Below, piece by piece: positions 40,647 to 49,385 of a stretch of DNA of 64,000 nucleotides. A program made the translations under genes and the position numbers. Each line of letters opens with the position of its first letter. Position 1 is the stretch's first letter. The DNA lies in the NCBI RefSeq assembly GCF_900106945.1, contig NZ_FNNE01000009.1:156398-220397 (forward strand). The letters run 5' to 3'. Origin of the DNA: Marinobacter mobilis. Its GTDB lineage: Bacteria > Pseudomonadota > Gammaproteobacteria > Pseudomonadales > Oleiphilaceae. The notes beneath the pieces were generated by a model, which was not told the origin of the DNA, made no database searches, and was given only the letters and a program-made list of their open reading frames with translations.

Positions 40647-41549
40647 ATGCTCAGTGAAATTGCTCTGTACGGCGCCATTGAAACCGGCCTCATTTACGGT
40701 CTGGTCGCTTTCGGCATCTATATCTCATTCCGGGTGCTGGATTTTCCAGACCTCACGGTAGACGGCAGCTTTCCCCTTGGCGCCGCCGTTGCCGCCATCC
40801 TGATCATCGACGGGGTCAACCCCTGGCTGGCCACCGGCGCCGCCATTCTGGCCGGTATGGCCGCAGGTGCGGTGACCGCACTGTTGAACGTCAAGCTCAA
40901 GATTCTCAACCTGTTGGCCTCGATCCTAACCATGATCGCGCTGTATTCCGTCAATCTGCGGATTATGGGTCGGCCGAATGTGGCCCTGCTGACCGAAGAG
41001 ACCGTACTGACACCCTGGTATGACGTGGGGCTCGCCTTCCACCAGGTACCGGTGGTGCTGTTTGCCATCGTCGCCGTGGTCTGCCTGATCCTGCTATGGC
41101 GCTTTATGAAATCCGAAACCGGTCTGGCCATGCGGGCCACCGGCGCCAACGCCCGTATGGCCAGAGCCCAGGGCATTGCCACTGGCGCCATGGTGGTGCT
41201 GGGCGTCGCCCTGTCCAACGGACTGGTTGGCATGGCCGGCGCCCTGTTCGCCCAGAGCCAGGGCGCGGCGGACGTCACCATGGGGGTTGGCGTCATCGTG
41301 ATTGGTCTGGCGTCGCTGATTGGCGGCGAGGCGATGATTACACCGTCCACGGTCTTCCGCGCCCTGCTTGCCTGTGTGGTCGGTGCCATTCTCTACCGTC
41401 TGGCCATTGCCCTGGCGCTCAACGCCAACTTCATGGGACTCCAGGCTCAGGACCTGAACCTGATCACCGCGGTACTGGTCACCCTGGCCATCGTATTGCC
41501 GGGTGTTCGCAGTTCGGTCGTTTCCCGCCTTTCCCGCAACAAGGCCTGA
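40647..41549 (+). CDS. ABC transporter permease (branched-chain-type, TrpY-like)
   Basis: 300 aa, about eight to nine TM helices, of the LivH/RbsC-like permease superfamily; segment VLDFPDLTVDGSFPLGAAVAA is typical for the subgroup that partners ABC_sub_bind proteins. Follows the binding-protein gene by 68 bp and precedes the ATPase gene by 12 bp. Confidence 0.88.
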   Translation: MLSEIALYGAIETGLIYGLVAFGIYISFRVLDFPDLTVDGSFPLGAAVAAILIIDGVNPWLATGAAILAGMAAGAVTALLNVKLKILNLLASILTMIALYSVNLRIMGRPNVALLTEETVLTPWYDVGLAFHQVPVVLFAIVAVVCLILLWRFMKSETGLAMRATGANARMARAQGIATGAMVVLGVALSNGLVGMAGALFAQSQGAADVTMGVGVIVIGLASLIGGEAMITPSTVFRALLACVVGAILYRLAIALALNANFMGLQAQDLNLITAVLVTLAIVLPGVRSSVVSRLSRNKA

Positions 41550-41561
41550 CGGAGGTTAACC

Positions 41562-42356
41562 ATGATCAGTGCAAGCGACCTCAAACTGACCTTTGGAAAA
41601 GGTACACCGCTGGAAAACCCGGCCTTGCGGGGCATGAGCCTTACCGTCAACCAGGGTGAATTTGTCACCGTAATTGGCAGTAACGGCGCAGGAAAGTCCA
41701 CGTTCCTCAACGCCCTCGCCGGTGAGGTCATGGTGGACAGCGGTACCATCATTGTCGACAACCAGGACGTCACCAGGCTGCCCACCCACCGCCGCGCCCA
41801 GCGCGTCGCCCGGGTATTCCAGGATCCACTGGCGGGCACCTGTGAAGGACTCACCATCGAGGAAAACCTGGCGCTGGCCATCAAACGGGGACAGCGCCGG
41901 GGACTCACCTCCGCGGTCAAGGCTCGTTACCTGGACCAGTTCCGCAGCAGCCTTGCCACCCTCAAGCTCGGGCTGGAAAATCGTCTTGGCGACAAGATGG
42001 GCCTGTTGTCCGGCGGGCAGCGTCAGGCCGTCAGCCTGCTGATGGCCAGCCTGACCCCTTCCGCCATTCTGTTGCTGGACGAGCACACCGCCGCCCTTGA
42101 CCCCAAGACCGCGGACTTTGTGCTGGAACTGACCCAGAGCATCATCGCCGAGCAGAAGCTCACCGCACTGATGGTCACTCACAGCATGAAACAGGCACTG
42201 GATGTGGGAAGCCGCACCGTCATGCTGCACCAGGGCCAGGTGGTGTTCGATATTGCCGGCGATGAACGCGAAGGTCTGGAAGTGAAAGACCTGCTGGGCC
42301 TGTTCGAACAACAGCGTGGCCTGCAGCTCGACGACGACAGCCTGCTGCTGGGCTGA
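41562..42356 (+). CDS. ABC transporter ATP-binding protein (TrpZ-like)
   Basis: 264 aa. Walker A GSNGAGKST, signature LSGGQRQAVSLLMA, Walker B ILLLDEHTAALD (the usual DEP is DEH, as common in this subgroup), H-loop VTHSMKQAL. Preceded by GGAGG. Last gene of the importer operon. Confidence 0.92.
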   Translation: MISASDLKLTFGKGTPLENPALRGMSLTVNQGEFVTVIGSNGAGKSTFLNALAGEVMVDSGTIIVDNQDVTRLPTHRRAQRVARVFQDPLAGTCEGLTIEENLALAIKRGQRRGLTSAVKARYLDQFRSSLATLKLGLENRLGDKMGLLSGGQRQAVSLLMASLTPSAILLLDEHTAALDPKTADFVLELTQSIIAEQKLTALMVTHSMKQALDVGSRTVMLHQGQVVFDIAGDEREGLEVKDLLGLFEQQRGLQLDDDSLLLG

Positions 42357-42388
42357 TTATTGGCTATCCCGGTCAGGGGCCTCCTTGC

Positions 42389-42427
<39 letters not shown>

Positions 42428-42713
42428 ACTGGCCACATTGCCCTCACACACATCGCGCGGCAAGGCCACCGAACTTCGTGCCGAAAAATCCGCCTGAATG
42501 CCCCTTATGCCATTGACAATCCGACGCCCTGTTTTGGCCCGGTTTCGTCATATACGCACTTGTATCGACCATTTTTCATACACAAGATGTAGTGTCTGTT
42601 TCAACATTTTCCGCAACCCTTAGTGGCGCCTGACTTTTCGCCGATGCAAGTGTTTTTCCATTGAATTTTCTATCAGATCAGGGAAAGCTTAATAGTCGTC
42701 ACCTTCTTCACAC

Positions 42714-42724
42714 ACCACTATATC
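42714..42724 (+). promoter_or_regulatory. NrdR-box-like motif 1 (ACCACTATATC)
   Basis: ACCACTATATC within ACCACTATATCCTGT resembles the NrdR box (consensus close to ACACTATATCTTGTG). NrdR represses ribonucleotide reductase operons when dATP is plentiful. It lies 303 bp before nrdJa. Confidence 0.5.
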
Positions 42725-42877
42725 CTGTTATACTTTCCGAAATCGCACCAACATGTTGGGTTATTATTAACCAAATCCGTTATTTCGTAACCAATCGTCC
42801 TTTCCTGTCAACGTTGCACCACCACCGCCACAAGCGGGTCAACACAGGGCCAGTCAACGGTTAACACACGACCACCA

Positions 42878-42888
42878 GATATAGTGGT
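42878..42888 (-). promoter_or_regulatory. NrdR-box-like motif 2, inverted copy
   Basis: GATATAGTGGT is the exact reverse complement of motif 1, about 164 bp further on and about 140 bp before nrdJa. The pairing of two boxes is typical for NrdR, but the spacing is wider than the usual two or three helical turns. Confidence 0.5.
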
Positions 42889-43026
42889 TACGAAAACAGC
42901 AGTGCGAAGATCGGTTTTGAAGATTCATTAAACAGGTTTCTGGGGTAAGACGTCGTATACTGGCAGGACAACACTGTTGGGTACGTCGCCTTCAAGTTGG
43001 CACTATTGGGAAGTCAGAGGGCAAAC

Positions 43027-45165
43027 ATGAACGCTAAGGCACAGGCAGTAATAACAACAATTCCAATGCAGGACGCTTCACTGGACATCTGGAGCAGCAA
43101 ATACCAGCTCAAGACCAAAACCGGCGAGCCTGTCGATAAAGATATTGAAGCCACCTACCAGCGCGTTGCCGCTGCCCTTTCCCAGGTGGAAAACAAGTCT
43201 GTCCGTGCCAAGTACCAGAAAGAGTTTGTCTGGGCGTTGCAGAACGGCGCCATCCCGGCTGGCCGTATCACCTCCAACGCCGGTGCCGAAGCCCACAAAC
43301 CAGCCACGTCGACCATCAACTGTACAGTGTCTGGCACCATTAACGACTCCATGAACGACATCCTGGAGAAAAACCACGAAGCCGGCCTGACCCTCAAGGC
43401 AGGCTGTGGTATCGGCTACGAGTTCTCCACCCTGCGTCCCAAGGGTGCCTACGTGGCCGGCGCCGGTGCCACCACCTCTGGCCCGCTGTCGTTCATGGAT
43501 ATCTTCGACCGCATGTGCTTCACCGTGTCCTCTGCCGGTGGCCGCCGCGGTGCCCAGATGGCCACTTTTGATGTTCACCACCCGGACATCATCGATTTTA
43601 TTCAGGCCAAGCGCGAAGACGGTCGTCTGCGTCAGTTCAACCTGTCCCTGCTGATCACCGAAGATTTCATCGAAGCCGTCAAGAACGACGACGACTGGAA
43701 ACTGTCCTTCCCCGTCACCCAGAAAGAAGCCGACGAAGAAGGCCTGGACCTCACAGACGCCAGCCGCTTTACCTACCGCGACTTCCCGGTCACCAACGGC
43801 TACGTGGCAAACGACGAAGGCAAAGTGGCTTGCCGGATCTACCGCACCCTGAAAGCGCGGCTGATCTGGGACACCATCATGACCTCCACCTACGACTACG
43901 CCGAGCCAGGATTCATCCTGATCGACAAGGTTAACCAGATGAACAACAACTGGTTCTGCGAGGACATCCGTGCCACCAACCCCTGTGGCGAACAGCCCCT
44001 GCCCCCGTACGGCAGCTGCCTGCTGGGTTCAGTCAACCTGACCAAGTTCGTTGACTACCCGTTCACTGACAAGGCCAGCTTCAACTACGAGAAGTACCGC
44101 AAGGTTGTCGGCACCTTCACCCGTATGCTCGACAACGTGGTAGAGATCAACGGTCTGCCGCTGGCCGAACAGCGCCACGAAATCACCTACAAGCGCCGCC
44201 ACGGCATGGGCATTCTCGGCCTCGGTTCCACCCTGGCCATGCTGCGCATGCCTTACGGCTCTGACGAGTCCGTAAAGTTCACCGAAGAAGTCGTTCGCGA
44301 GATGGCCATTGAAGGCTGGCGCCAGTCCCTGGCCCTGGCCGAAGAAAAAGGCGCTGCGCCGATCATGGACGACGACTTTGAAGTTACCCCGAAAATGCTG
44401 GCCAAGCGCCCGCAACTGAAGGCCGACGGCTTCAAGGAAGGCGACAAGATCAAGGGCCGTGTACTGCACGCCAAGTACAGCAACTACATGCAGCGTATCG
44501 CAGAAGTGGAGCCGGAGCTGGTCACCCAGTTGGCCGAAAAAGGTGGTCGGTTCACCCACCACACCTCCATCGCCCCGACCGGTACCATCAGCCTGTCACT
44601 GGCCAACAACGCCAGTAACGGTATTGAGCCGAGCTTCTCACACCACTACTCACGGAACATCATCCGTGAAGGCCGCAAGACCAAAGAGAAGGTCGATGTG
44701 TTCTCCTTTGAACTGCTGGCCTACCGCGAACTGGTTAATCCGGGCGCCATGCCGTTCTCCGACGACGCTGACAAGAAGCTGCCGGACTACTTCACCACGT
44801 CTGACGACGTTACCCCGGATCAGCACGTCGACATTCAGGCGGCTGCCCAGAAGTGGGTAGATTCTTCGATTTCCAAAACGGCGAACGTTCCGACAGACTT
44901 CCCGTACCCGGACTTCAAGAACATCTATATGTACGCCTACGATCAGGGCCTGAAGGGCTGCACCACCTTCCGCTTCAACCCGGAAGCCTTCCAGGGCGTA
45001 CTGGTTAAAGAGAAGGATCTGGAGAACACGCTGTACGAATTTACTCTGGATGATGGCAGTAAGGTCACCCTGAAAGGCAACGAAGAGGTAGAATACGACG
45101 GTGAAACCCACACCGCCGCCAACCTGTTTGATGCCCTCAAAGAAGGCACCTACGGCAAGTACTAA
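43027..45165 (+). CDS. nrdJa: Adenosylcobalamin-dependent (class II) ribonucleotide reductase, large part
   Basis: 712 aa from the ATG at 43027-43029 (MNAKAQAVITTIP). It reduces ribonucleotides with a B12-derived radical and needs no oxygen. Active-site elements: the disulfide Cys in STINCTVSGTI, the N-x-C-x-E triad NPCGEQPLPPYGSC, and the finger-loop region SIAPTGTISL. The C-terminal redox part is on the next gene. This split nrdJa/nrdJb layout is known from Pseudomonas aeruginosa, so it is not a frameshift. Confidence 0.94.
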   Translation: MNAKAQAVITTIPMQDASLDIWSSKYQLKTKTGEPVDKDIEATYQRVAAALSQVENKSVRAKYQKEFVWALQNGAIPAGRITSNAGAEAHKPATSTINCTVSGTINDSMNDILEKNHEAGLTLKAGCGIGYEFSTLRPKGAYVAGAGATTSGPLSFMDIFDRMCFTVSSAGGRRGAQMATFDVHHPDIIDFIQAKREDGRLRQFNLSLLITEDFIEAVKNDDDWKLSFPVTQKEADEEGLDLTDASRFTYRDFPVTNGYVANDEGKVACRIYRTLKARLIWDTIMTSTYDYAEPGFILIDKVNQMNNNWFCEDIRATNPCGEQPLPPYGSCLLGSVNLTKFVDYPFTDKASFNYEKYRKVVGTFTRMLDNVVEINGLPLAEQRHEITYKRRHGMGILGLGSTLAMLRMPYGSDESVKFTEEVVREMAIEGWRQSLALAEEKGAAPIMDDDFEVTPKMLAKRPQLKADGFKEGDKIKGRVLHAKYSNYMQRIAEVEPELVTQLAEKGGRFTHHTSIAPTGTISLSLANNASNGIEPSFSHHYSRNIIREGRKTKEKVDVFSFELLAYRELVNPGAMPFSDDADKKLPDYFTTSDDVTPDQHVDIQAAAQKWVDSSISKTANVPTDFPYPDFKNIYMYAYDQGLKGCTTFRFNPEAFQGVLVKEKDLENTLYEFTLDDGSKVTLKGNEEVEYDGETHTAANLFDALKEGTYGKY

Positions 45166-45193
45166 TCCGGACAACCGACACAGGACAACAACC

Positions 45194-45889
45194 ATGACTG
45201 TAAAAATCACCAAGAACATCGTCGGTTACCGGGTGACCAAGGCCGACGAACAGAAGCCCCAGAGCCCGCAGCCGCAGGACAACGCGCCCAAGCCGGTTCT
45301 GATGAACGAAACCATCGAACGGCCGGACTTCCTGCTGGGCACCACCTACAAGATCAAGCCGCCGGTGGCTGAGCACGCGATGTACATCACCATCAACGAC
45401 ATCCTGCTCAACGAAGACACCGACCACGAGAGCCGTCAGCCCTACGAAGTGTTCATCAACTCCAAGTCGATGGAACACTTCCAGTGGGTTATCGCCCTCA
45501 CCCGCGTTATTTCCGCGGTATTCCGTAAGGGTGGCGACGTGACCTTCCTGGTGGAAGAGCTGCGCTCCGTGTACGACCCCAACGGCGGCTACTTCAAAAA
45601 GGGCGGCGTATTCATGCCGTCACTGGTGGCTGAAATCGGCGCCGTCATCGAGAAGCACCTGAAGGCGATCGGCCTGCTGGAAAGCGAGGAAATGAGCGAA
45701 GCCACCAAACGCATCCTCGCCGAAAAGCGTGCTGAGTTTGAATCCAGCCAGAAGTCGGCCACCAACGACGACACCACCAGCGACTACCCCGCTAATGCCA
45801 CCATGTGTGGCAAGTGCAACACCAAGGCGGTGATCGTAATGGATGGTTGTGCGACTTGCCTCTCCTGTGGGGACAGCAAGTGCGGCTGA
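45194..45889 (+). CDS. nrdJb: Class II ribonucleotide reductase, C-terminal part
   Basis: 231 aa from the ATG at 45194-45196, 28 bp after nrdJa. It carries a TSCPD-type domain (about residues 60-190) and ends in the Cys-rich segment MCGKCNTKAVIVMDGCATCLSCGDSKCG, which re-reduces the active site via thioredoxin or binds zinc. Acts as partner of NrdJa. Confidence 0.92.
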   Translation: MTVKITKNIVGYRVTKADEQKPQSPQPQDNAPKPVLMNETIERPDFLLGTTYKIKPPVAEHAMYITINDILLNEDTDHESRQPYEVFINSKSMEHFQWVIALTRVISAVFRKGGDVTFLVEELRSVYDPNGGYFKKGGVFMPSLVAEIGAVIEKHLKAIGLLESEEMSEATKRILAEKRAEFESSQKSATNDDTTSDYPANATMCGKCNTKAVIVMDGCATCLSCGDSKCG

Positions 45890-45916
45890 GGTGAACAACC
45901 AGAAGCGCTGAACAGA

Positions 45917-45951
45917 AGGCCCGGCAGCAAACGCTCCCGGGCCTTTTTGTT
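45917..45951 (+). terminator. Rho-independent terminator after nrdJb
   Basis: Stem AGGCCCGG/CCGGGCCT (45917-45924 and 45937-45944) followed by TTTTTG. It marks the end of the core genome segment before the accessory DNA. Confidence 0.9.
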
Positions 45952-45975
45952 TTGGGTGAGATGTAATCGCTTGAA

Positions 45976-46089
45976 CGCGTCGTTATTACGCGGTGATATT
46001 ACGAACAACAGAAGGACATGGATCGCAACACCCTGAATTTTTTGACTGTTTCAATTGCAGATTCTATATTTTTGCGTAATAACGACGCG
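45976..46089. repeat. 16-bp perfect inverted repeat flanking an 82-bp spacer
   Basis: CGCGTCGTTATTACGC at 45976-45991 is repeated in reverse complement at 46074-46089. The arms contain GTTATTA and TAATAAC, which could be the start and R'' cores of a gene-less integron cassette of about 160 bp. The long arms are more than a cassette needs. Confidence 0.8.
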
Positions 46090-46150
46090 CAAAAATGCAG
46101 AAGTCACGCTTTTGCAATAATGAAGCGTTCGGTCTAATACGCTGTTATAC
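46077..46150 (+). other. Weak candidate attC site (attC-0)
   Basis: TAATAAC (46077-46083) complements GTTATTA at 45982-45988, and GTTATAC (46144-46150) follows 60 bp on. Inner arms are poor, so this is the least certain site of the series. The rest of 45952-46395 is AT-rich and has no gene I can support. Confidence 0.35.
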
Positions 46151-46395
46151 GACACGGCATCAGTTTCCGCGATCTACCCAAAGTGGAAGTAAAGGAGTTC
46201 TGAAATTAAGAATTATGAAAAATGGCAGTTTAATAATTATGCACGTGGGGAGTTAGTGAGAAGTAACCGCTGAAAAGTAGAATTCCGATTTGGGGTTTTC
46301 AATATTATTTTAATCATGAGAAAATATTTAAACGGTCAGGCCCTCATTAAGAGGGGCGGTGTTGTTTTTCTGAGAATGGTGTAGGGTGTTGCGAA

Positions 46396-47364
46396 ATGAA
46401 CAGAACATTATATTACAACTATATCGATGAAAAACTCCACGCATTGGCGATCAGGATTGATACCAATGGTAAGCTCAATCTGTTGCAACTGCACATGCAT
46501 TCTGAGAGCTTCTATTTGCATTTTTTAAATTTGTTATATGGCTATGCACTGGAGAATTTGAATAAAACATTGCAAAATGTTGAGGCGATAGATCTTATAG
46601 ATCATAAAAACATGTTAATTGTGCAGGTTTCTGCTACCTCTACAAAGGCCAAAGTTGAGTCCGCTTTAGGCAAGGACATAATTAAAAAATTCCCATCATA
46701 TAGGTTTTTGTTTTTATCAATCTCAAAAGATGCTTCTAATTTAAGAAAGATGAACTTCAAAAACCCGCATGGGATATCTTTTTCCCCGACCTCAGATATC
46801 TTGGATACAAGATCAATATTAGATGAGGTTTTAAATAAAAAGATAGTGGAACAGAAAGAGGTCTATGAGTTCGTAAAAAATGAACTGGGCAGCGAAATAG
46901 ATGCAGTAAAACTTGATTCAAATCTCGCTATGATTATAAATATATTGGCGAAAGAAGACTGGAATGATGATTCCCATGTTGAGCCAGTTCATAAATTTGA
47001 GATCGATAGAAAAATCCTACATAACCAGCTTGATAAAGCGAAATGCTTGATTGAAGAATATTGCCTTTATCATGGTAAAGTGGATTCGAAATATTCTGAA
47101 TTTGACAGCATGGGAAGTAACAAAAGTACTTCAGTATTGGCCAAAATCAAGCGCGAGTACCTAAATAAAAAGGACTCTGGAAGTCCTGATGAGGTGTTTT
47201 TTTCTGTCATTGAGGTACTCAAGGGTAAGGTTATTGAAAGTGCAAACTACTCGCAAATTCCAATAGATGAGCTTGAATTGTGCATCGATATATTAGTTGT
47301 AGATGCATTTATTCGTTGCAAGATAATGGAAAGTCCGGAAGGGTACATGTATGCTGCTTCCTGA
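46396..47364 (+). CDS. SMEK-domain protein of an ABC-three-component system
   Basis: 322 aa. The N-terminal SMEK-type domain (about 1-130) has MHSESFYLHFLNLLYGY, LENLNKT, VEAIDLIDHKNMLIVQVSATSTKAKVESAL. The C-terminal about 130 residues match an ABC-3C effector C-terminal domain: FEIDRKILHNQLDKAK, EFDSMGSNKS, and ELELCIDILVVDAFIRCKI. The domain pair is known from predicted defence systems that also contain a middle component and a DUF2326-like ATPase, which follow here. The SMEK part has an endonuclease-like D-x8-QxS spacing, but the catalytic Lys is not evident. Lys/Ile/Asn-rich codon use marks it as foreign. Confidence 0.82.
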   Translation: MNRTLYYNYIDEKLHALAIRIDTNGKLNLLQLHMHSESFYLHFLNLLYGYALENLNKTLQNVEAIDLIDHKNMLIVQVSATSTKAKVESALGKDIIKKFPSYRFLFLSISKDASNLRKMNFKNPHGISFSPTSDILDTRSILDEVLNKKIVEQKEVYEFVKNELGSEIDAVKLDSNLAMIINILAKEDWNDDSHVEPVHKFEIDRKILHNQLDKAKCLIEEYCLYHGKVDSKYSEFDSMGSNKSTSVLAKIKREYLNKKDSGSPDEVFFSVIEVLKGKVIESANYSQIPIDELELCIDILVVDAFIRCKIMESPEGYMYAAS

Positions 47365-47575
47365 TAACATTCACCCCGATAATAGTGTCTATTATAATGG
47401 TGCGATTGTGCTCCAGGTTCTCCAGAATAATGGAAGAATGGAGATTTTCGAGCTTTACGAAAAATCGAAAGGCGTGAAGGAAATGTCGTTTCCATTGTTT
47501 GTATTATGCCTCGATTGGCTATATCTAATTGATGCTGCTGTTTTAAATTCGGGCGAAGTCGAGCTATGTTCATAG
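47351..47575 (+). CDS. ABC-3C middle component (MC6-like)
   Basis: 74 aa winged-helix-like small protein: LLPDNIHPDNSVYYNGAIVLQVL, then FPLFVLCLDWLYLIDAAVL and a short C terminus VELCS. This pattern is the small middle component that bridges SMEK proteins and DUF2326 ATPases. It overlaps the SMEK gene by 14 bp and the ATPase gene by 10 bp, so all three are translationally coupled. Confidence 0.78.
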   Translation: MLLPDNIHPDNSVYYNGAIVLQVLQNNGRMEIFELYEKSKGVKEMSFPLFVLCLDWLYLIDAAVLNSGEVELCS

Positions 47576-49281
47576 AAAAACTCGTAATATCAAAATCTGG
47601 AGAAGCGATTCGGGAAATACCTTTTCATAAAGGTATCAACCTCATTGTTGACGAAAGCGACGGCCAAGTAACTGGAAATAGTGTCGGAAAAACAACCGTA
47701 TTAAAGTTGGTAGATTTCTGCCTTGGTGCAAAACCCAAGATAATTTATGAAGATCCAGAAAATAAAAAGGAAATCTATACTTTAGTCAGGGACTATCTCG
47801 TAGAGAATAAAATCTCTGTTTTTCTATATATAACTGAAGATCTGGACGATGAAAAAGCTAGGTCGGTAGTTATTGAGCGAAATTTTTTGCCCAGAAAGAA
47901 TATAGTTCGAAGAATAGATGGAGAACCTTATACCGAGAGCGAGTTTGAAGATAAGCTTACCGAGCTCTTCTTTCCTAGTCAGGTCGGTAAGAAACCGACG
48001 TTTCGCCAGATCATTTCTCACAACATTCGCTATAGTGATTTGAGTGTTTCTAACACTTTGAAAACTCTTGATAAGTATACGAGTGATGCTGAATACGAGA
48101 CACTATATCTTTTTCTATTAGGTTGCGATTTCTCTAAAGGCAGCACGAAGCAGGAAATTCTACAAAAAATACAACAAGAAAATACTTTCAAGAAGCGTAT
48201 CGAAAAAGTACAAACCAAATCAGCATATGAAGCAGCGCTAGCGTTAATAGAGATTGAAATAAAAGATCTAGATAAAAAGAAGTCTTCTTTGAATGTCAAT
48301 GAGAATTTTGAGGAAGATTTGAATAGTCTTAACAAGCTGAGATATGAAATTAATTTATTAAGCAAGGATGTTGGTAACCTTAATATAAGAAAAAACCTTA
48401 TAGAAGAGACTAAGGATGAACTTTCTTCGGCCTCCTCAAAAATTGACTTGGCTCAGCTAGAGTTAATATATAACCAGGCTTCTACTAACATTGATGGATT
48501 ACAAAAAACCTTTGAGGATTTGGTTATATATCACAATCAAATGATCCAAGAACGTATTGGGTATATTTCTAAAGAGCTCCCTGTTATTGAAGGAAAGATT
48601 AATAGTAAGAGTGCAGATTTAAGGAAACTCTTGAAAAAAGAGCAAGAAATTGCAGATCTTGTTTCTAAAAGCTCTTCTTTTGAAGAGTTGGAAAGCCTAA
48701 TCGCTGAGCTTAATGCTAAGTATCGAGATAAAGGTGAGTATGAAAGCATTATAAAACAGCTAGATGAAGTAGAGAAAAATATTAAAACGTATGAATCTGA
48801 ATTAAATGATATAGATAAAGAGCTGTTCTCGGATGAGTTTGAGGCGATAGTAAAACAACAAGTGAATAAGTTTAATGAGCACTTTTCAGCAACATCCGAA
48901 GCCCTCTACGGTGAAAAGTATGCCCTTAAGTACGATAAAGTCGTTAACAAAAAGGGCCAAAAACTTTATAAATTTAGCGCCTTTAATACCAATTTCAGTT
49001 CCGGTAAAAAGCAGGGTGAAATTTCCTGTTTTGACATAGCCTACACGCTCTTTGCTGATGAAGAAAATATTCCTTGTATGCATTTCTTGCTAAACGATAA
49101 AAAAGAGCTTATGCATGATAATCAACTACTAAAGATAGCTGACCTTGTGAATAAGAATGGCTTGCAGTTTGTTGCTTCGATATTGAAGGATAAATTGCCG
49201 AGTGAACTAGATAACGAAGATTATTTTATTGTAAAACTTTCAGAGAATGACAAGTTATTTAGAATTGAAAATGACCAGTAA
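47566..49281 (+). CDS. DUF2326-type ABC ATPase of an ABC-3C system
   Basis: 571 aa SMC/Rad50-like protein. Head motif VTGNSVGKTTVLKLVDFCLG (Walker A, residues about 36-55), a central coiled-coil region (about 180-430), and a C-terminal head with NTNFSSGKKQGEISCFDIAYTLFADEENIPCMHFLLND in place of the signature/Walker B region. The end LQFVASILKDKLPSE is typical of the family. Such ATPases are predicted sensors that licence an effector on recognising invader nucleic acid. Here the SMEK protein is the likely effector or adaptor. Confidence 0.85.
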   Translation: MFIEKLVISKSGEAIREIPFHKGINLIVDESDGQVTGNSVGKTTVLKLVDFCLGAKPKIIYEDPENKKEIYTLVRDYLVENKISVFLYITEDLDDEKARSVVIERNFLPRKNIVRRIDGEPYTESEFEDKLTELFFPSQVGKKPTFRQIISHNIRYSDLSVSNTLKTLDKYTSDAEYETLYLFLLGCDFSKGSTKQEILQKIQQENTFKKRIEKVQTKSAYEAALALIEIEIKDLDKKKSSLNVNENFEEDLNSLNKLRYEINLLSKDVGNLNIRKNLIEETKDELSSASSKIDLAQLELIYNQASTNIDGLQKTFEDLVIYHNQMIQERIGYISKELPVIEGKINSKSADLRKLLKKEQEIADLVSKSSSFEELESLIAELNAKYRDKGEYESIIKQLDEVEKNIKTYESELNDIDKELFSDEFEAIVKQQVNKFNEHFSATSEALYGEKYALKYDKVVNKKGQKLYKFSAFNTNFSSGKKQGEISCFDIAYTLFADEENIPCMHFLLNDKKELMHDNQLLKIADLVNKNGLQFVASILKDKLPSELDNEDYFIVKLSENDKLFRIENDQ

Positions 49282-49300
49282 GGAAGAATGTTCGGACAGC

Positions 49301-49385
49301 GTATAACAAGGCAATTAAATTCGTTCCGGCCTACGGCCTCCACCGGACGCCCTTGTCAGGGCGCCGTTTATTGCTGGCGTTAAAT
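49301..49385 (+). other. attC recombination site (attC-1)
   Basis: 85 bp. R'' GTATAAC, L'' GCAATTAAA, then two inner palindromes (GGCCTACGGCC and CCCTTGTCAGGG), L' TTTATTGC, and R' GTTAAAT. L'' and L' pair with one extra base on one arm, the extrahelical feature that IntI uses to choose the bottom strand. The TTGCTGGCGTTA end is familiar from marine integron cassettes. Confidence 0.8.

Larger units (their letters stand above)
42428..43026 (+). promoter_or_regulatory. Long nrdJ leader region
   Basis: About 600 bp without a gene before nrdJa. It contains the two NrdR-box-like motifs listed separately. I looked for a cobalamin riboswitch, expected for some B12-dependent reductases, and did not see its B12-box. 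Confidence 0.5.
46145..49379 (+). mobile_element. Candidate integron gene cassette carrying an ABC-3C system
   Basis: Starts at TTATAC right after the G of GTTATAC and ends in GCG before TTAAAT at attC-1. The attC R'' core GTATAAC (49301-49307) is the exact complement of GTTATAC at the cassette start, as expected for a circularised cassette. Base composition is far more AT-rich than the flanking genes. At 3.2 kb it is large for a cassette but holds a single compact operon in the usual orientation. Confidence 0.6.

Noticed and set aside
41556..42311. 251-aa antisense frame over the ABC ATPase gene
   Set aside because: The sense strand carries intact Walker A, signature and Walker B motifs; the antisense product has none.
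42428..43026. Possible cobalamin riboswitch before nrdJ
   Set aside because: I could not find the conserved B12-box or its surrounding stems; only NrdR-like boxes are visible.
45101..45193. Longer frame upstream of nrdJb, or nrdJ split as a frameshift
   Set aside because: The ATG at 45194 fits the family start and the split into nrdJa/nrdJb is a known natural arrangement.
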